Assembly: GCA_963579025.1 (NCBI GenBank)
Contig: CAUZFZ010000022.1
Span: forward strand, 1 to 64,000
Source of the DNA: CAUZFZ01 sp963579025
Lineage (GTDB): Bacteria > Planctomycetota > Planctomycetia > Planctomycetales > Planctomycetaceae
DNA: 64,000 bases
Reading direction: 5' to 3'
Part shown: positions 32,856 through 41,494 of the stretch, one piece after another
How positions within the stretch are numbered: position 1 is the first letter of the stretch
Layout: each line of letters begins with the position of its first letter
The notes under the pieces: generated by a model
Told to the model about the DNA's origin: nothing
The model's input: the letters and a program-made list of their open reading frames with translations, nothing else
The model's database searches: none
Translations under genes and position numbers: made by a program

Positions 32856-34775
32856 ATGAATTCATTGAAATACATCCCGTTGCCGATTCTTTTTGTTTTC
32901 GTCATCGTCACCGTTGTGCCGCGAGCCGTGCTGTCGGCGGCGGAACGGCCGAATTTTGTGTGGCTGATCTCGGAAGACAACTCGTACCACTATCTCAGGC
33001 TATTTGATGATCACGGTGCCCCAACGCCAGCGATCGCGAAGCTGGCCGAGCATGGGCTGATATTCGAGAACGCGTTTTCCAACAGCCCGGTCTGCTCGGT
33101 GGCACGCACGACGCTGATCACCGGCTGTTATGCGCCTCGGATTGGAACTCAGTTCCATCGTCGCTCGGTGACAGTCCCGCTACCGGATGGGTTGCAGATG
33201 TTTCCGGCATATCTGCGGGACGCGGGGTACTACACGACCAACAAACAGAAGAAGGACTACAACGCGATTGAGGGCAATGGTGTCTGGGACGAGTCGTCCA
33301 ACAAATCGTCATGGAAAAGCCGTGCCGAAGGACAGCCGTTCTTCCATATGCAGAGCTTTGGGACCACTCATGAAAGCTCGCTGCATTTTTCCGCTCAGGT
33401 CATGGCGACGCAAAAAACGGAGACGGACCCAAAGACTGTCTTCGTCGCCCCATATCACCCGGACACGCCGACGTTCCGCTACACGAACGCGCGCTATCAC
33501 GATCGAATCCGTCAGGTGGACGGAGAAATCGGTGCGGTGGTCGAGCAACTCAGGAAAGACGATCTGCTGGAAGACACGTTCATCTTCTACTTCGGTGACC
33601 ACGGAGGAGTGCTCCCACGCGGCAAGGGTTACGCCTACGAAAGCGGGTTGCATGTTCCGCTCGTCGTCCGAGTACCGGACAACTGGAAACACCTGGCCCC
33701 GGCAGATAATGGCACTCGCATCAAGGGCTTCGTCAGCTTTATCGATTTCGGACCGACACTGCTGCATCTGGCCGGAGCAGAGGTTCCCGACCAGGTGGAC
33801 GGAGAACCGTTTCTGGGTAAAGGCATCACAGCTGAGAAGCTAAACAGCCGGGACGAGGCGTTCGGATACGCAGACCGCTTCGACGAGAAGTACGACCTCG
33901 TGCGCACGCTGCGGAAGGGCCGATTCGAGTATGTCCGCAACTACCAGCCATTCAATTTCGACGGCCTGCAGAACAACTATCGCTATCGCATGCTGGCCTT
34001 CACTGAATGGCGCGACCTTTTTCTCGCCGGAAAACTGAATGATGTTCAGAGCCAGTTCTTTGAAGCTCGCGACGCGGAAGCTCTGTACGACATTGAGACC
34101 GATCCTCACGAGACAAAGAACCTGGCTGGTGATCCGGCCTATGCCGAAACTCTGGCAGACCTGCGAAAACGACTCGCCGATCGAGTCAAAGGTCTGCCCG
34201 ATTTGAGTCTGTTCCCCGAAAGCGTTCTCGTGGAGAAGGCATTTGGCAATCCGACGGAATTCGGAAAAGCCCACGCCGCCCGCATCGGGCAACTCGTCGA
34301 TATCGCGGATCTGAGTCTGATTTCGCTCGACGAGGCTCGCGATCGCCTGGTAGCAGCGACGCAATCGGACGACCCGTGGAAACGCTATTGGGGCATGATC
34401 GTGTGCAGCAGTTACGGAGGTGCCGCCAAACCTTTTGTCAGCATTGCTCGCGACCTGGCCAGAAATGACCCGGAACGACTTGTTCGAGTCCGCGCCGCAG
34501 AGTACCTCGGTCTGACTCGCACTGACGATCCGCGACCAATGATCATGGATGCGCTGCGTTCCACCAGGTCGAGCGTGGAAGCCAACCTGATCCTCAATTC
34601 ACTCGTCATGCTCCGCGACGGTCAACCGGGTTATGCGTTCCTGGTCAACGCGAACGACATCGACCCTGCCGCCCGGAAAGGGGACGTCCCGCGAAGACTG
34701 GAATACCTCGATCCAACGTTCAAGCCGGCGGCCGTACGCAAGAAAACCGGGAAGGGCAAGAAGAAAACCAACTGA
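32856..34775 (+). CDS. sulfatase with HEAT-like C-terminal repeats, variant active-site motif
   Basis: From the ATG at 32856 the product is 639 residues with a signal peptide of about 28 (LPILFVFVIVTVVPRAVLSA). Metal ligands are Glu40-Asp41 in WLISEDNS. The formylglycine motif is Cys80 in CSVAR, so the usual Pro is replaced by Val. The C-terminal 130 residues form HEAT-like helix pairs (WKRYWGMIVCSSYGG, RVRAAEYLGL) and end in a Lys-rich tail. It is expected to be an exported glycan sulfatase if the variant motif is modified. Its stop codon is one base from that of the convergent DUF1549/1553 gene. Confidence 0.9.
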   Translation: MNSLKYIPLPILFVFVIVTVVPRAVLSAAERPNFVWLISEDNSYHYLRLFDDHGAPTPAIAKLAEHGLIFENAFSNSPVCSVARTTLITGCYAPRIGTQFHRRSVTVPLPDGLQMFPAYLRDAGYYTTNKQKKDYNAIEGNGVWDESSNKSSWKSRAEGQPFFHMQSFGTTHESSLHFSAQVMATQKTETDPKTVFVAPYHPDTPTFRYTNARYHDRIRQVDGEIGAVVEQLRKDDLLEDTFIFYFGDHGGVLPRGKGYAYESGLHVPLVVRVPDNWKHLAPADNGTRIKGFVSFIDFGPTLLHLAGAEVPDQVDGEPFLGKGITAEKLNSRDEAFGYADRFDEKYDLVRTLRKGRFEYVRNYQPFNFDGLQNNYRYRMLAFTEWRDLFLAGKLNDVQSQFFEARDAEALYDIETDPHETKNLAGDPAYAETLADLRKRLADRVKGLPDLSLFPESVLVEKAFGNPTEFGKAHAARIGQLVDIADLSLISLDEARDRLVAATQSDDPWKRYWGMIVCSSYGGAAKPFVSIARDLARNDPERLVRVRAAEYLGLTRTDDPRPMIMDALRSTRSSVEANLILNSLVMLRDGQPGYAFLVNANDIDPAARKGDVPRRLEYLDPTFKPAAVRKKTGKGKKKTN

Positions 34776-34776
34776 G

Positions 34777-36813
34777 TCAGTCGACGTACAGAAACGAATT
34801 CAGGTTGAACATCGTCAGCGCGAACTCGCGCAGTGGTTGTTCTTTTAGAAAGCGGAGCACGGCCAGTTGCTGGGCTGGCGTTGGTTTTCGGCCGGTCGTC
34901 ACGAGGAATGCCCGCCGGGCCATCTCTTGTGGAGAACGGTCTGTCTCGGACTGCAGTCGCTCGGCCAGTGCATCGGCCAGGCGATTCGACAACGGGCCGT
35001 TGAGAAGTTCCAGTGCCTGAGGCGAATGCGTGGTGGATTCGCGGTGTGAACAGCTTGATTGTAGATCCGGCTGGTCGAAGACCTCCATGAAGGGCAGTCG
35101 CAGATTGCGTTTGGCGATCAGGTAGATGGTACGGCGATTGTGTTCGAACGAGTCAGTGGTCACTTCCCATTGAGTCGGCTTGTAGAGCAGTTTGATCAGC
35201 TCGGGATCGACTGGCACCATTACACTCTTGCCGCTCAGTTTCGGATTCAGCTCGCCAGACACCGTCAGGATCGAATCACGCACTTCTTCGGCCGACAGTC
35301 GCCGTCGATTGAACCGCCACAGGAGTGAGTTATCCGCATCGGCCTGCATGCCGGCCTTGTGGGCGTCGGCGTCGACCACGTGCGATGACTGCTGCCAGGT
35401 GCTGCTGGTCAGAATCAGACGATGCAGTGACTTGATGCTCCAGCCACTGTCAACCAATCGGTTGGCCAGCCAGTCGAGCAGCTCTGGATGCGTGGGCCGG
35501 GAACCGTTGACTCCGAAGTCGTTTGCGGTGGCCTGAATGCCGCGGCCGAAGTGGTAGTGCCAGATGCGGTTCGCAATGACTCGTGCAGTGAGTGGATTGT
35601 CCGGAGCCGTGATCCACCGGGCCAGTTCGGACTTTGGCTCAGAACGATCCGCCGGGAAGGATTCCGCATTGTTGGCCAGTAGTACTCCTGGAAAACGCAT
35701 GCCGAGCGATTCACCGGGACGGGTTTCGTCACCACGATCCAGCAGGTGGATACCTGTGCGACGAGCGGCATCGTCCGACACGCTGAACACAGTCGGGACG
35801 GGTTTCGGAAGCTGCTCCTGCAACTCGACCACGCGCGCCTTCAGTCGTGCACGCTCTGCCTCGTCCGCGTTCGGGATCGTCTGTTTGAGGTCGTAAATCT
35901 GTTTCGAGATCGCGTCATGTTGCTGCTTCCAGACAGACCATTCCTCGCGACCCGTTAACGGCGCGTCGTACTCATGCGTCGCCGCCATGAAGGCCTGCAA
36001 CTGGTAGTAGTCCTTCTGCCGGAACGGATCGTAAAAGTGATCGTGACAGCGGGCGCAACCAACGGTCAGTCCGATAAACACAGTTCCAACTGCGTTGGCC
36101 ATTTCTGTCAGCACTTCGTTGCGGCTGAACGCGATCTCCGGGTTTCCGGCATTCCGACGCACCGGGCCGAGGCGATGAAACCCGACCGCGATCAGGGCAT
36201 CGCGCACATCCGGGTTGTTGCGAGGATCGACCTCGCCCGCGCGTGCCGCAATCTCGTCTCCCGCAAGCTGCTCGGTGGCAAACCGATCGAATGGTCGGTC
36301 CTCATTGAATGCCCGCACAACGTAATCGCGGAACCGCCACGCTTCGGCATGATGCCGGTCGTACTCAAAGCCCTCGGTCTCGGCAAAGCGGACGACGTCC
36401 AACCAGTGTTGACCCCACTTCTCGCCGTAATGTGGACTCGCCAGGACTTCGTCCACCAGCCGTGGCCAGGCGTCGGGCGACGAGTCTTCCAGGAAACGGT
36501 CGATCTGCTCCGGTTCAGGGGGGAGCCCCGTGAGATCGAAGACAAGTCGTCGGAGCAGTATCCGACGTGTCGCCCGCGGTGACGGACTCAGGCCTGCCTC
36601 GTGAAGCCGCTGCAGTATGAATGCGTCAACCGGATTGCCGACCCACTCGCGATCGATCGGCGCATCGAAGGATGGAACATCGGGTCGGGAGCGTGCCTGC
36701 AACGACCAGTGACTGCGTTCTTCTTCCGTATAAGTCAGTGATGTGTCGTCCTCGGCGAACGCCGCACGGACGGTAAGCAGCAGTGCGATTGGCAGGATGC
36801 AGTTGGCACTCAA
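34777..36813 (-). CDS. DUF1549/DUF1553 planctomycete cytochrome protein
   Basis: The open frame extends to 37005, but its first 64 codons overlap the divergent aroDE gene and look unlike protein. I place the start at TTG 36813, with AGGAA seven bases upstream and a clean signal peptide (SANCILPIALLLTVRAAFA). The mature protein is about 660 residues. DUF1549 starts at NPVDAFILQRL and includes the heme-type site CARCH in VGCARCHDHFYDPF. DUF1553 follows with NPLTARVIANRIWHYHFG and the end ...LTMFNLNSFLYVD. There is no PSCyt1 domain. The product is exported, and its role is unknown though it is always envelope-linked in planctomycetes. It converges on the upstream-coordinate sulfatase. Confidence 0.88.
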   Translation of the reverse strand: MSANCILPIALLLTVRAAFAEDDTSLTYTEEERSHWSLQARSRPDVPSFDAPIDREWVGNPVDAFILQRLHEAGLSPSPRATRRILLRRLVFDLTGLPPEPEQIDRFLEDSSPDAWPRLVDEVLASPHYGEKWGQHWLDVVRFAETEGFEYDRHHAEAWRFRDYVVRAFNEDRPFDRFATEQLAGDEIAARAGEVDPRNNPDVRDALIAVGFHRLGPVRRNAGNPEIAFSRNEVLTEMANAVGTVFIGLTVGCARCHDHFYDPFRQKDYYQLQAFMAATHEYDAPLTGREEWSVWKQQHDAISKQIYDLKQTIPNADEAERARLKARVVELQEQLPKPVPTVFSVSDDAARRTGIHLLDRGDETRPGESLGMRFPGVLLANNAESFPADRSEPKSELARWITAPDNPLTARVIANRIWHYHFGRGIQATANDFGVNGSRPTHPELLDWLANRLVDSGWSIKSLHRLILTSSTWQQSSHVVDADAHKAGMQADADNSLLWRFNRRRLSAEEVRDSILTVSGELNPKLSGKSVMVPVDPELIKLLYKPTQWEVTTDSFEHNRRTIYLIAKRNLRLPFMEVFDQPDLQSSCSHRESTTHSPQALELLNGPLSNRLADALAERLQSETDRSPQEMARRAFLVTTGRKPTPAQQLAVLRFLKEQPLREFALTMFNLNSFLYVD

Positions 36814-36857
36814 GGGATTGTTCCTGACGAACGCGGGAATCACTGGAATCCAGTATG

Positions 36858-36891
36858 AGCCGAGCCGTTGGAACGGCTGGCTGACGCCAGC
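36858..36891. repeat. two overlapping, mutually exclusive hairpins between divergent genes
   Basis: AGCC-G-AGCCGTT at 36858-36869 pairs with AACGGCT-GGCT at 36872-36882 (11 pairs, one bulged G). Alternatively GCTGGC at 36876-36881 pairs with GCCAGC at 36886-36891. The element lies in the 138 bases between the TTG start of the DUF1549/1553 gene and aroDE, where the promoters of both genes must be. Confidence 0.6.
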
Positions 36892-36951
36892 TATTCTGCC
36901 CGGGTTGTCCTGTTTCGAACAGTCTAAGCATCCGCGTAAAGAACCGACTTC

Positions 36952-38451
36952 ATGATCTGCGTGAGTATTGGCCGCACACGGCACAAGATGGTTGTCCTCG
37001 AGCATCGTGCTCTGGCAAAGCGAGGGGCGCAGCTTGTTGAGCTGCGTCTGGACTGGCTGTCACACATTCCTGACCTCGGCCGATTGATCGCCGATCGTCC
37101 GACGCCCGCCATCATTACCTGCCGTCGCCCCGTCGACCGCGGCCGGTGGCGTGGCAGCGAGGAAGAACGCGTCACGCTGCTGCGCTCCGCGATTGTCGCC
37201 GGTGCCGAGTACGTCGACCTTGAGGAAGACATCGCCGGTGACATTCCGCGCTACGGCGACACAAAGCGAATCATCAGCTACCACAACTTCGATGAGACTC
37301 CCGACGATCTCGAGACGATTCATGCTCAACTGTGTAAGCGTGACCCGGATATCGTCAAGATTGTGACGATGGCCAACGCGCCGGGCGACATGGCACGCAT
37401 GCTGCAACTCGTGGAGAAGTCGAGCGTGCCAACGGCCGGGTTCTGCATGGGTGAGATCGGCATGCCCAGCCGGATTCTGTGCGGCAAATACGGGTCACCA
37501 TTGACGTACGCGACATTCAGCAGTGATCGAGAACTCGCCCCAGGGCAGCTCTCGTTCGAGCAAATGCGGGACATCTACCGATACGATGACATCACCGCCG
37601 ACACGCCGGTGTTTGGAGTTGTGGGCGACCCCATCGCTCAAAGTCTGAGTCCGTTGCTGCACAATCTGGCTTTCAAAGAGGCCGGAATCGATGCCGTGTA
37701 TGTGCCGCTGCGAATTCCCCAGGACACGCTGGCGGCATCGCTGCAGGCGCTGGAACCTCTGCACATCGGAGGCTTCAGCGTCACGATTCCGCACAAGGAA
37801 GCCGCTAAAGACTTCGCGCAGCACCCGGACGACAACGTCCGCGTGATCGGAGCAGCCAACACGCTCGTCCGGAACGAACTCGATGAGTGGCAAGCCTTCA
37901 ACACAGACTACGACGCGATCGAGCAGTCGGTGTCCATTGGCCTGAACCCGGACGAACCGCAGAACGTGAATCTGATGGGGCGGACAGTCATGTTGCTGGG
38001 CGCCGGCGGAGCCGCTCGCGCCGCCGCGGTCGCGATGGTTCGAGCCGGAGCCGTTGTGTCCATTGCCAGTCGCACACACAAGCGAGCCGTTGCACTCGCA
38101 GACGAAGTCGGATGTCAGCATTGCACGTGGGAGAACCGCGGCGCCGGCGAACCAAACATCCTGATTAACTGCACTCCCGTGGGCATGCATCCGGACATCA
38201 ACGTCTCACCGTTCGAGAGGCACTGGTTGCGGCAAGAGCAGCTTGTATTCGACACCGTCTACAATCCCGAACAGACCTTGCTGATCCGACACGCGCGAGA
38301 ACGCGGCAGTCGGACGGTGACGGGCGTTGAGATGTTTGTCCGCCAGGCCGCTCGTCAATTCGAACTCTACACCGGTCGCCCCGGCCCTCTTGATCAAATG
38401 AGGGAGACCATGCGATCAGCCATTTCACCCGTCGGCGACCTCCCGATCTGA
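36952..38451 (+). CDS. aroDE: bifunctional 3-dehydroquinate dehydratase / shikimate dehydrogenase
   Basis: The 499-residue protein fuses two shikimate-pathway enzymes. Residues 1-215 are type I dehydroquinase: ELRLDWL at 30-36, catalytic His111 in ISYHNF and Schiff-base Lys136 in DIVKIVTM. Residues 219-490 are shikimate dehydrogenase: GDPIAQSLSPLLHN near 225, FSVTIPHKE, NTDYDA, and the NADP-binding GAGGAARAA. Together they convert 3-dehydroquinate through 3-dehydroshikimate to shikimate in the cytoplasm. Such a fusion is usual in plants and occurs in planctomycetes and chlamydiae; other bacteria mostly keep the genes apart. The gene is monocistronic or leads SMP-30-like and VOC genes that follow closely (36 and 30 bases). 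Confidence 0.95.
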   Translation: MICVSIGRTRHKMVVLEHRALAKRGAQLVELRLDWLSHIPDLGRLIADRPTPAIITCRRPVDRGRWRGSEEERVTLLRSAIVAGAEYVDLEEDIAGDIPRYGDTKRIISYHNFDETPDDLETIHAQLCKRDPDIVKIVTMANAPGDMARMLQLVEKSSVPTAGFCMGEIGMPSRILCGKYGSPLTYATFSSDRELAPGQLSFEQMRDIYRYDDITADTPVFGVVGDPIAQSLSPLLHNLAFKEAGIDAVYVPLRIPQDTLAASLQALEPLHIGGFSVTIPHKEAAKDFAQHPDDNVRVIGAANTLVRNELDEWQAFNTDYDAIEQSVSIGLNPDEPQNVNLMGRTVMLLGAGGAARAAAVAMVRAGAVVSIASRTHKRAVALADEVGCQHCTWENRGAGEPNILINCTPVGMHPDINVSPFERHWLRQEQLVFDTVYNPEQTLLIRHARERGSRTVTGVEMFVRQAARQFELYTGRPGPLDQMRETMRSAISPVGDLPI

Positions 38452-38486
38452 CACGGTCACACCACCGATCGACCCGCGAGACACAT

Positions 38487-39452
38487 ATGTCCGTGTTTTC
38501 CACAAACGTTCTGTACCGACCCGAAACGCTGCAACAGCGCTTTCTGCCTGAGGGCCCATACCCGTACGGCTCAAACAAACTGAGCTGGGTGGCTATTCAG
38601 CACGGGGCGGACGCGACTCATGGATCGATAAACATCTTCGATCCAGCCGCCGGAACGAATGAGGGATTCGAACTGACCGGCCGTCCTGGTTTCGCGTTTC
38701 CAACCGACATGCCAGGAACATTCGTCGTCGGACAGGAAAAACAGGTCGGCCTGTTCGATACGAGTACTGGCGGCTGGTCGCACTTCCAGGGGGACCTGGA
38801 GCCGGGTGTTGACGGAACGGTGATCAACGACGGAGTCGTATTTTCCGGCGGTCTCGTTTTCGGTTGCAAGGACCTGAATTTTGCGGAGTCCAAAGCCGGA
38901 CTATATTTGTGGCGTCGATCGGACCGACAGTTCATTCAACTGCGTAATGACCAGGTCTGCTCGAACGGGAAGATCGTCACCGGCACCGGCACCGGCACTG
39001 GCGATCAGGTGACTCTGCTCGATATCGACACGCCGACGAAGACAGTCGTCCGCTACACGCTCGACGTGGCGGCCGGAACATTGTCAGAGCCAGAAATCGT
39101 TGTCGATCTGCGCGAACGCACTGACTTCCCCGACGGAATGATCGCCACGCCGGATGCTCAAGGTGTCATCATTGCCTTTTACAATCCGAACGATGTCGAA
39201 TTCGGCGAGGCATGCCAGTTCTCTCTGGCCGACGGTTCCGTACAGGCGACCTGGACGACCGCCAGATCGCCGCGTGTGACGTGCCCTCAGCTTGTGGATT
39301 TCAACGGCCGAATCCAACTGGTCCTGACAACGGCCGACGAAGGCATGACGCCGGAACAACAGGCACGGCATGTGAATGCGGGTTGCCTGTTCATTGGTGA
39401 GACCGACTTTGATTCACTGCCGGAAACGCCTGTGTTCGAGATTCCGGCGTGA
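38487..39452 (+). CDS. SMP-30/gluconolactonase-like protein
   Basis: This 321-residue protein has six-bladed propeller features of the SMP-30/gluconolactonase/LRE family. It starts FLPEGPYPYGSNKLSWVAIQHG, corresponding to the 'EGP...W.DI' metal site. Later FPDGMIATPDAQGVIIAFYN matches the 'PDG...D..G..W' site with the metal-binding Asp. No signal peptide is present. Lactonases of this family open sugar lactones made by sugar dehydrogenases, fitting the PQQ dehydrogenase and oxidoreductases nearby; specificity is unknown. A hexamer repeat within the gene encodes Thr-Gly four times. It follows aroDE by 36 bases and precedes a VOC protein by 30, so it may be in one transcript. Confidence 0.78.
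   Translation: MSVFSTNVLYRPETLQQRFLPEGPYPYGSNKLSWVAIQHGADATHGSINIFDPAAGTNEGFELTGRPGFAFPTDMPGTFVVGQEKQVGLFDTSTGGWSHFQGDLEPGVDGTVINDGVVFSGGLVFGCKDLNFAESKAGLYLWRRSDRQFIQLRNDQVCSNGKIVTGTGTGTGDQVTLLDIDTPTKTVVRYTLDVAAGTLSEPEIVVDLRERTDFPDGMIATPDAQGVIIAFYNPNDVEFGEACQFSLADGSVQATWTTARSPRVTCPQLVDFNGRIQLVLTTADEGMTPEQQARHVNAGCLFIGETDFDSLPETPVFEIPA
38979..39002 (+). repeat. hexamer microsatellite ACCGGC x3 plus ACTGGC inside a gene
   Basis: Four consecutive 6-base units encode Thr-Gly-Thr-Gly-Thr-Gly-Thr-Gly in the SMP-30-like protein. Unit gain or loss would keep the frame, so length variation would alter a surface loop without destroying the protein. Confidence 0.85.
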
Positions 39453-39482
39453 CCATTCGGCTGTGCTCCAGGAGACCGCACC

Positions 39483-40256
39483 ATGCCTGCAGGTTCGACG
39501 CTGACCGGCCGCTTCGTCAGGCACGATCTCATGACAACCGACCAGGCGAAATCCCTGGCCTTCTATCGGGCACTGTTTCCCGAATGGCAAATCAACAGCA
39601 TCGAAATGAAGGATGCGGGCACGTACCACGTGATCAGCGTCGGCGGTCAGGATGCGGGCGGCATTGTTGACTTGCCGCCAAACGCCGGTCTCTCGTCTCA
39701 CTGGATTCCCTACGTGGCTGTTGATGACTGCGACGCGACCGTGAAGTCCTGCACGGAACTTGGAGGCACAACTGTCATACCGTCATTGGGTCTTCCAGGT
39801 GTCGGAGTCACTGCTGTACTCCGTGACGATCAGGGCGCCACGTTTAAGCCGTTCCAACGGGAACAGGACATCACGCTGTCTGCCGGGAAAGCGTCCGGCC
39901 AGTTCACGTTTGACGAACTCCTGACCGTCGACATGTCGAAGGCTCGCAGTTTTTATCAAACCGTGTTTGGCTGGTCGTCGATTGAAGTGCCGATGGGGGA
40001 CACGGCCAGCTACGTCCTGTTTCGTGTTGGTGACCAGGACGTTGCCGGCGCGATGGTGATGCCGGATGAGGCTCAGGCTTCCCCGCACTGGCTGACGTGT
40101 CTCTACGCAGAAGATATCGACGAACGATCGAGGCAGGTCGAAGATCTGGGAGGCATAACACACGCGAAACCACGTGACATTCCCGGTGTCGGCCGGTTTG
40201 CCGTGCATGCCGATCCCAGCGGAGCCTCGTTCGCGTTGTTCCTGAAACCCCATTGA
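39483..40256 (+). CDS. VOC (glyoxalase/bleomycin-resistance) family protein, two domains
   Basis: The 257-residue protein has two tandem vicinal-oxygen-chelate domains, residues 9-125 and 138-257. Each starts with a short strand and a helix of the type KSLAFYRALF or ARSFYQTVFGW and ends with DDQGATFKPFQ or DPSGASFALF. Such proteins bind metals or hydrophobic ligands; family members include glyoxalase I, dioxygenases and antibiotic-binding proteins. The metal-ligand set cannot be called from sequence alone. It has CAGGAGA seven bases before the ATG, so it is well translated. It lies between the SMP-30-like and Gfo/Idh/MocA genes, all on plus. Confidence 0.88.
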   Translation: MPAGSTLTGRFVRHDLMTTDQAKSLAFYRALFPEWQINSIEMKDAGTYHVISVGGQDAGGIVDLPPNAGLSSHWIPYVAVDDCDATVKSCTELGGTTVIPSLGLPGVGVTAVLRDDQGATFKPFQREQDITLSAGKASGQFTFDELLTVDMSKARSFYQTVFGWSSIEVPMGDTASYVLFRVGDQDVAGAMVMPDEAQASPHWLTCLYAEDIDERSRQVEDLGGITHAKPRDIPGVGRFAVHADPSGASFALFLKPH

Positions 40257-40302
40257 ATCAGAACATTCCCACTCCGTTCGCCAAATTCACCGAGACCCTG
40301 CC

Positions 40303-41478
40303 ATGCTCAATGCTCCACTCAATCGTCGCCTGCGCATGGCTCTGATTGGAGGCGGAGGGGCCGGGTTCATTGGCAAGGTTCATCGCACGGCGGCAACGCT
40401 CGACGGTCGGGCAGAAGTTGTCGCGGGAGCGTTTTCGTCGGATGCCGTTCGATCGCGCGAAACAGCTCTCGCGTTCAGCGTCGATCCGCAACGGGCATTC
40501 GCCTCGTACACAGATTTGCTGCAGTCGGAACTTAATCGACCCAATGACGAACGCATCGACTTCGTCAGCATCGCGACTCCCAACTGGCTGCACTTTCCGA
40601 TGGCGAAGGCCGCGCTGGAAGCTGGCTTCCATGTCTTCTGTGACAAGCCCATGACGACTCGGACGGACCATGCCGAGGAACTCGTGCGACTCGTCCAGAA
40701 GAGTGGCCGCGTCTTTGCGTTGACTCACAACTACACCGGTTACCCGCTGGTCCGTCAGGCCCGCGAGATGATTGCGTCTGGTGAACTCGGCGAAATTCGT
40801 GCTGTGCGCGTGAACTACATTCAGGGCTGGATGCGCGGCGTGCAGCCGGAGTCGACGCCATCGCGCGGAGCATGGAAAGACGACCCCGAGAAGAACGGAC
40901 CCGCCGCCACAATGGGCGACGTCGGCACGCATGCTTACAACCTGGCCCGGTACATGAGCGGGCTGCAGCCGGTTGAGATTTCGGCCAACCTGATGACGTA
41001 CGCCCCCGGCCGGCAGCTTGACGATTACGGCCACGCGCTCGTCCGCTGCGAGAATGATGGGTTGATCATGGTCACGGCCAGTCAGGTCACACACGGTCGC
41101 CTGAACGATCTGGCTATCGAGATTGACGGCGAGGACGCGTCCCTGTCCTGGCGACAGGAAGAGCCCAACATGCTGACCGTTCGCAGGTTCGGCGAGCCAC
41201 AGCACATCTACGACCGGCACCCGGCGGCCGGATACATGAACGAGACGGGCCGAAGCGCCTGCCGCCTGCCCGCAGGACATCCGGAAGCATTCTTCGAGGC
41301 GTTTGCGAACGTCTACGCGGCGGCCTTCGACGACATCGTCGCGCGCATCACCGGGAACGAAGCGACGGCTCCCCAGTACCCGACCGTGAACGATGGTCTG
41401 GAAGGCGTACGATTCATCGAACAGTCAGTTGCCAGCAGCCAGTCAAACGGTGCATGGCTGCCTTTGTCCGCCCGTTGA
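40303..41478 (+). CDS. Gfo/Idh/MocA family oxidoreductase
   Basis: This 391-residue NAD(P)-dependent oxidoreductase begins with a Rossmann motif (MALIGGGGAGFIGKVH). The catalytic CDKPMTTR lies near 115-122, corresponding to the E/D-K-P motif of the family. The C-terminal alpha/beta domain includes NYIQGWMR and GDVGTHAYNLARY, with the conserved His. Members oxidise or reduce sugars, inositols and their derivatives at a hydroxyl. The C-terminus ends SVASSQSNGAWLPL; a 16-codon copy of this end occurs as a remnant at 49643-49702. It follows the VOC gene by 46 bases and converges on the kinase gene, 16 bases away. The substrate is unknown. Confidence 0.92.
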   Translation: MLNAPLNRRLRMALIGGGGAGFIGKVHRTAATLDGRAEVVAGAFSSDAVRSRETALAFSVDPQRAFASYTDLLQSELNRPNDERIDFVSIATPNWLHFPMAKAALEAGFHVFCDKPMTTRTDHAEELVRLVQKSGRVFALTHNYTGYPLVRQAREMIASGELGEIRAVRVNYIQGWMRGVQPESTPSRGAWKDDPEKNGPAATMGDVGTHAYNLARYMSGLQPVEISANLMTYAPGRQLDDYGHALVRCENDGLIMVTASQVTHGRLNDLAIEIDGEDASLSWRQEEPNMLTVRRFGEPQHIYDRHPAAGYMNETGRSACRLPAGHPEAFFEAFANVYAAAFDDIVARITGNEATAPQYPTVNDGLEGVRFIEQSVASSQSNGAWLPLSAR

Positions 41479-41494
41479 TGCGCCTCGTAAGGTG

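Noticed and set aside
36814..37005. N-terminal extension of the DUF1549/1553 protein to 37005
   Set aside because: It overlaps the divergent aroDE start and is unlike a signal peptide; the TTG at 36813 has a ribosome binding site and a proper signal sequence.
40258..41280. 340-codon minus-strand frame
   Set aside because: It is antisense to the Gfo/Idh/MocA gene, whose motifs are intact; the antisense product has no family pattern.
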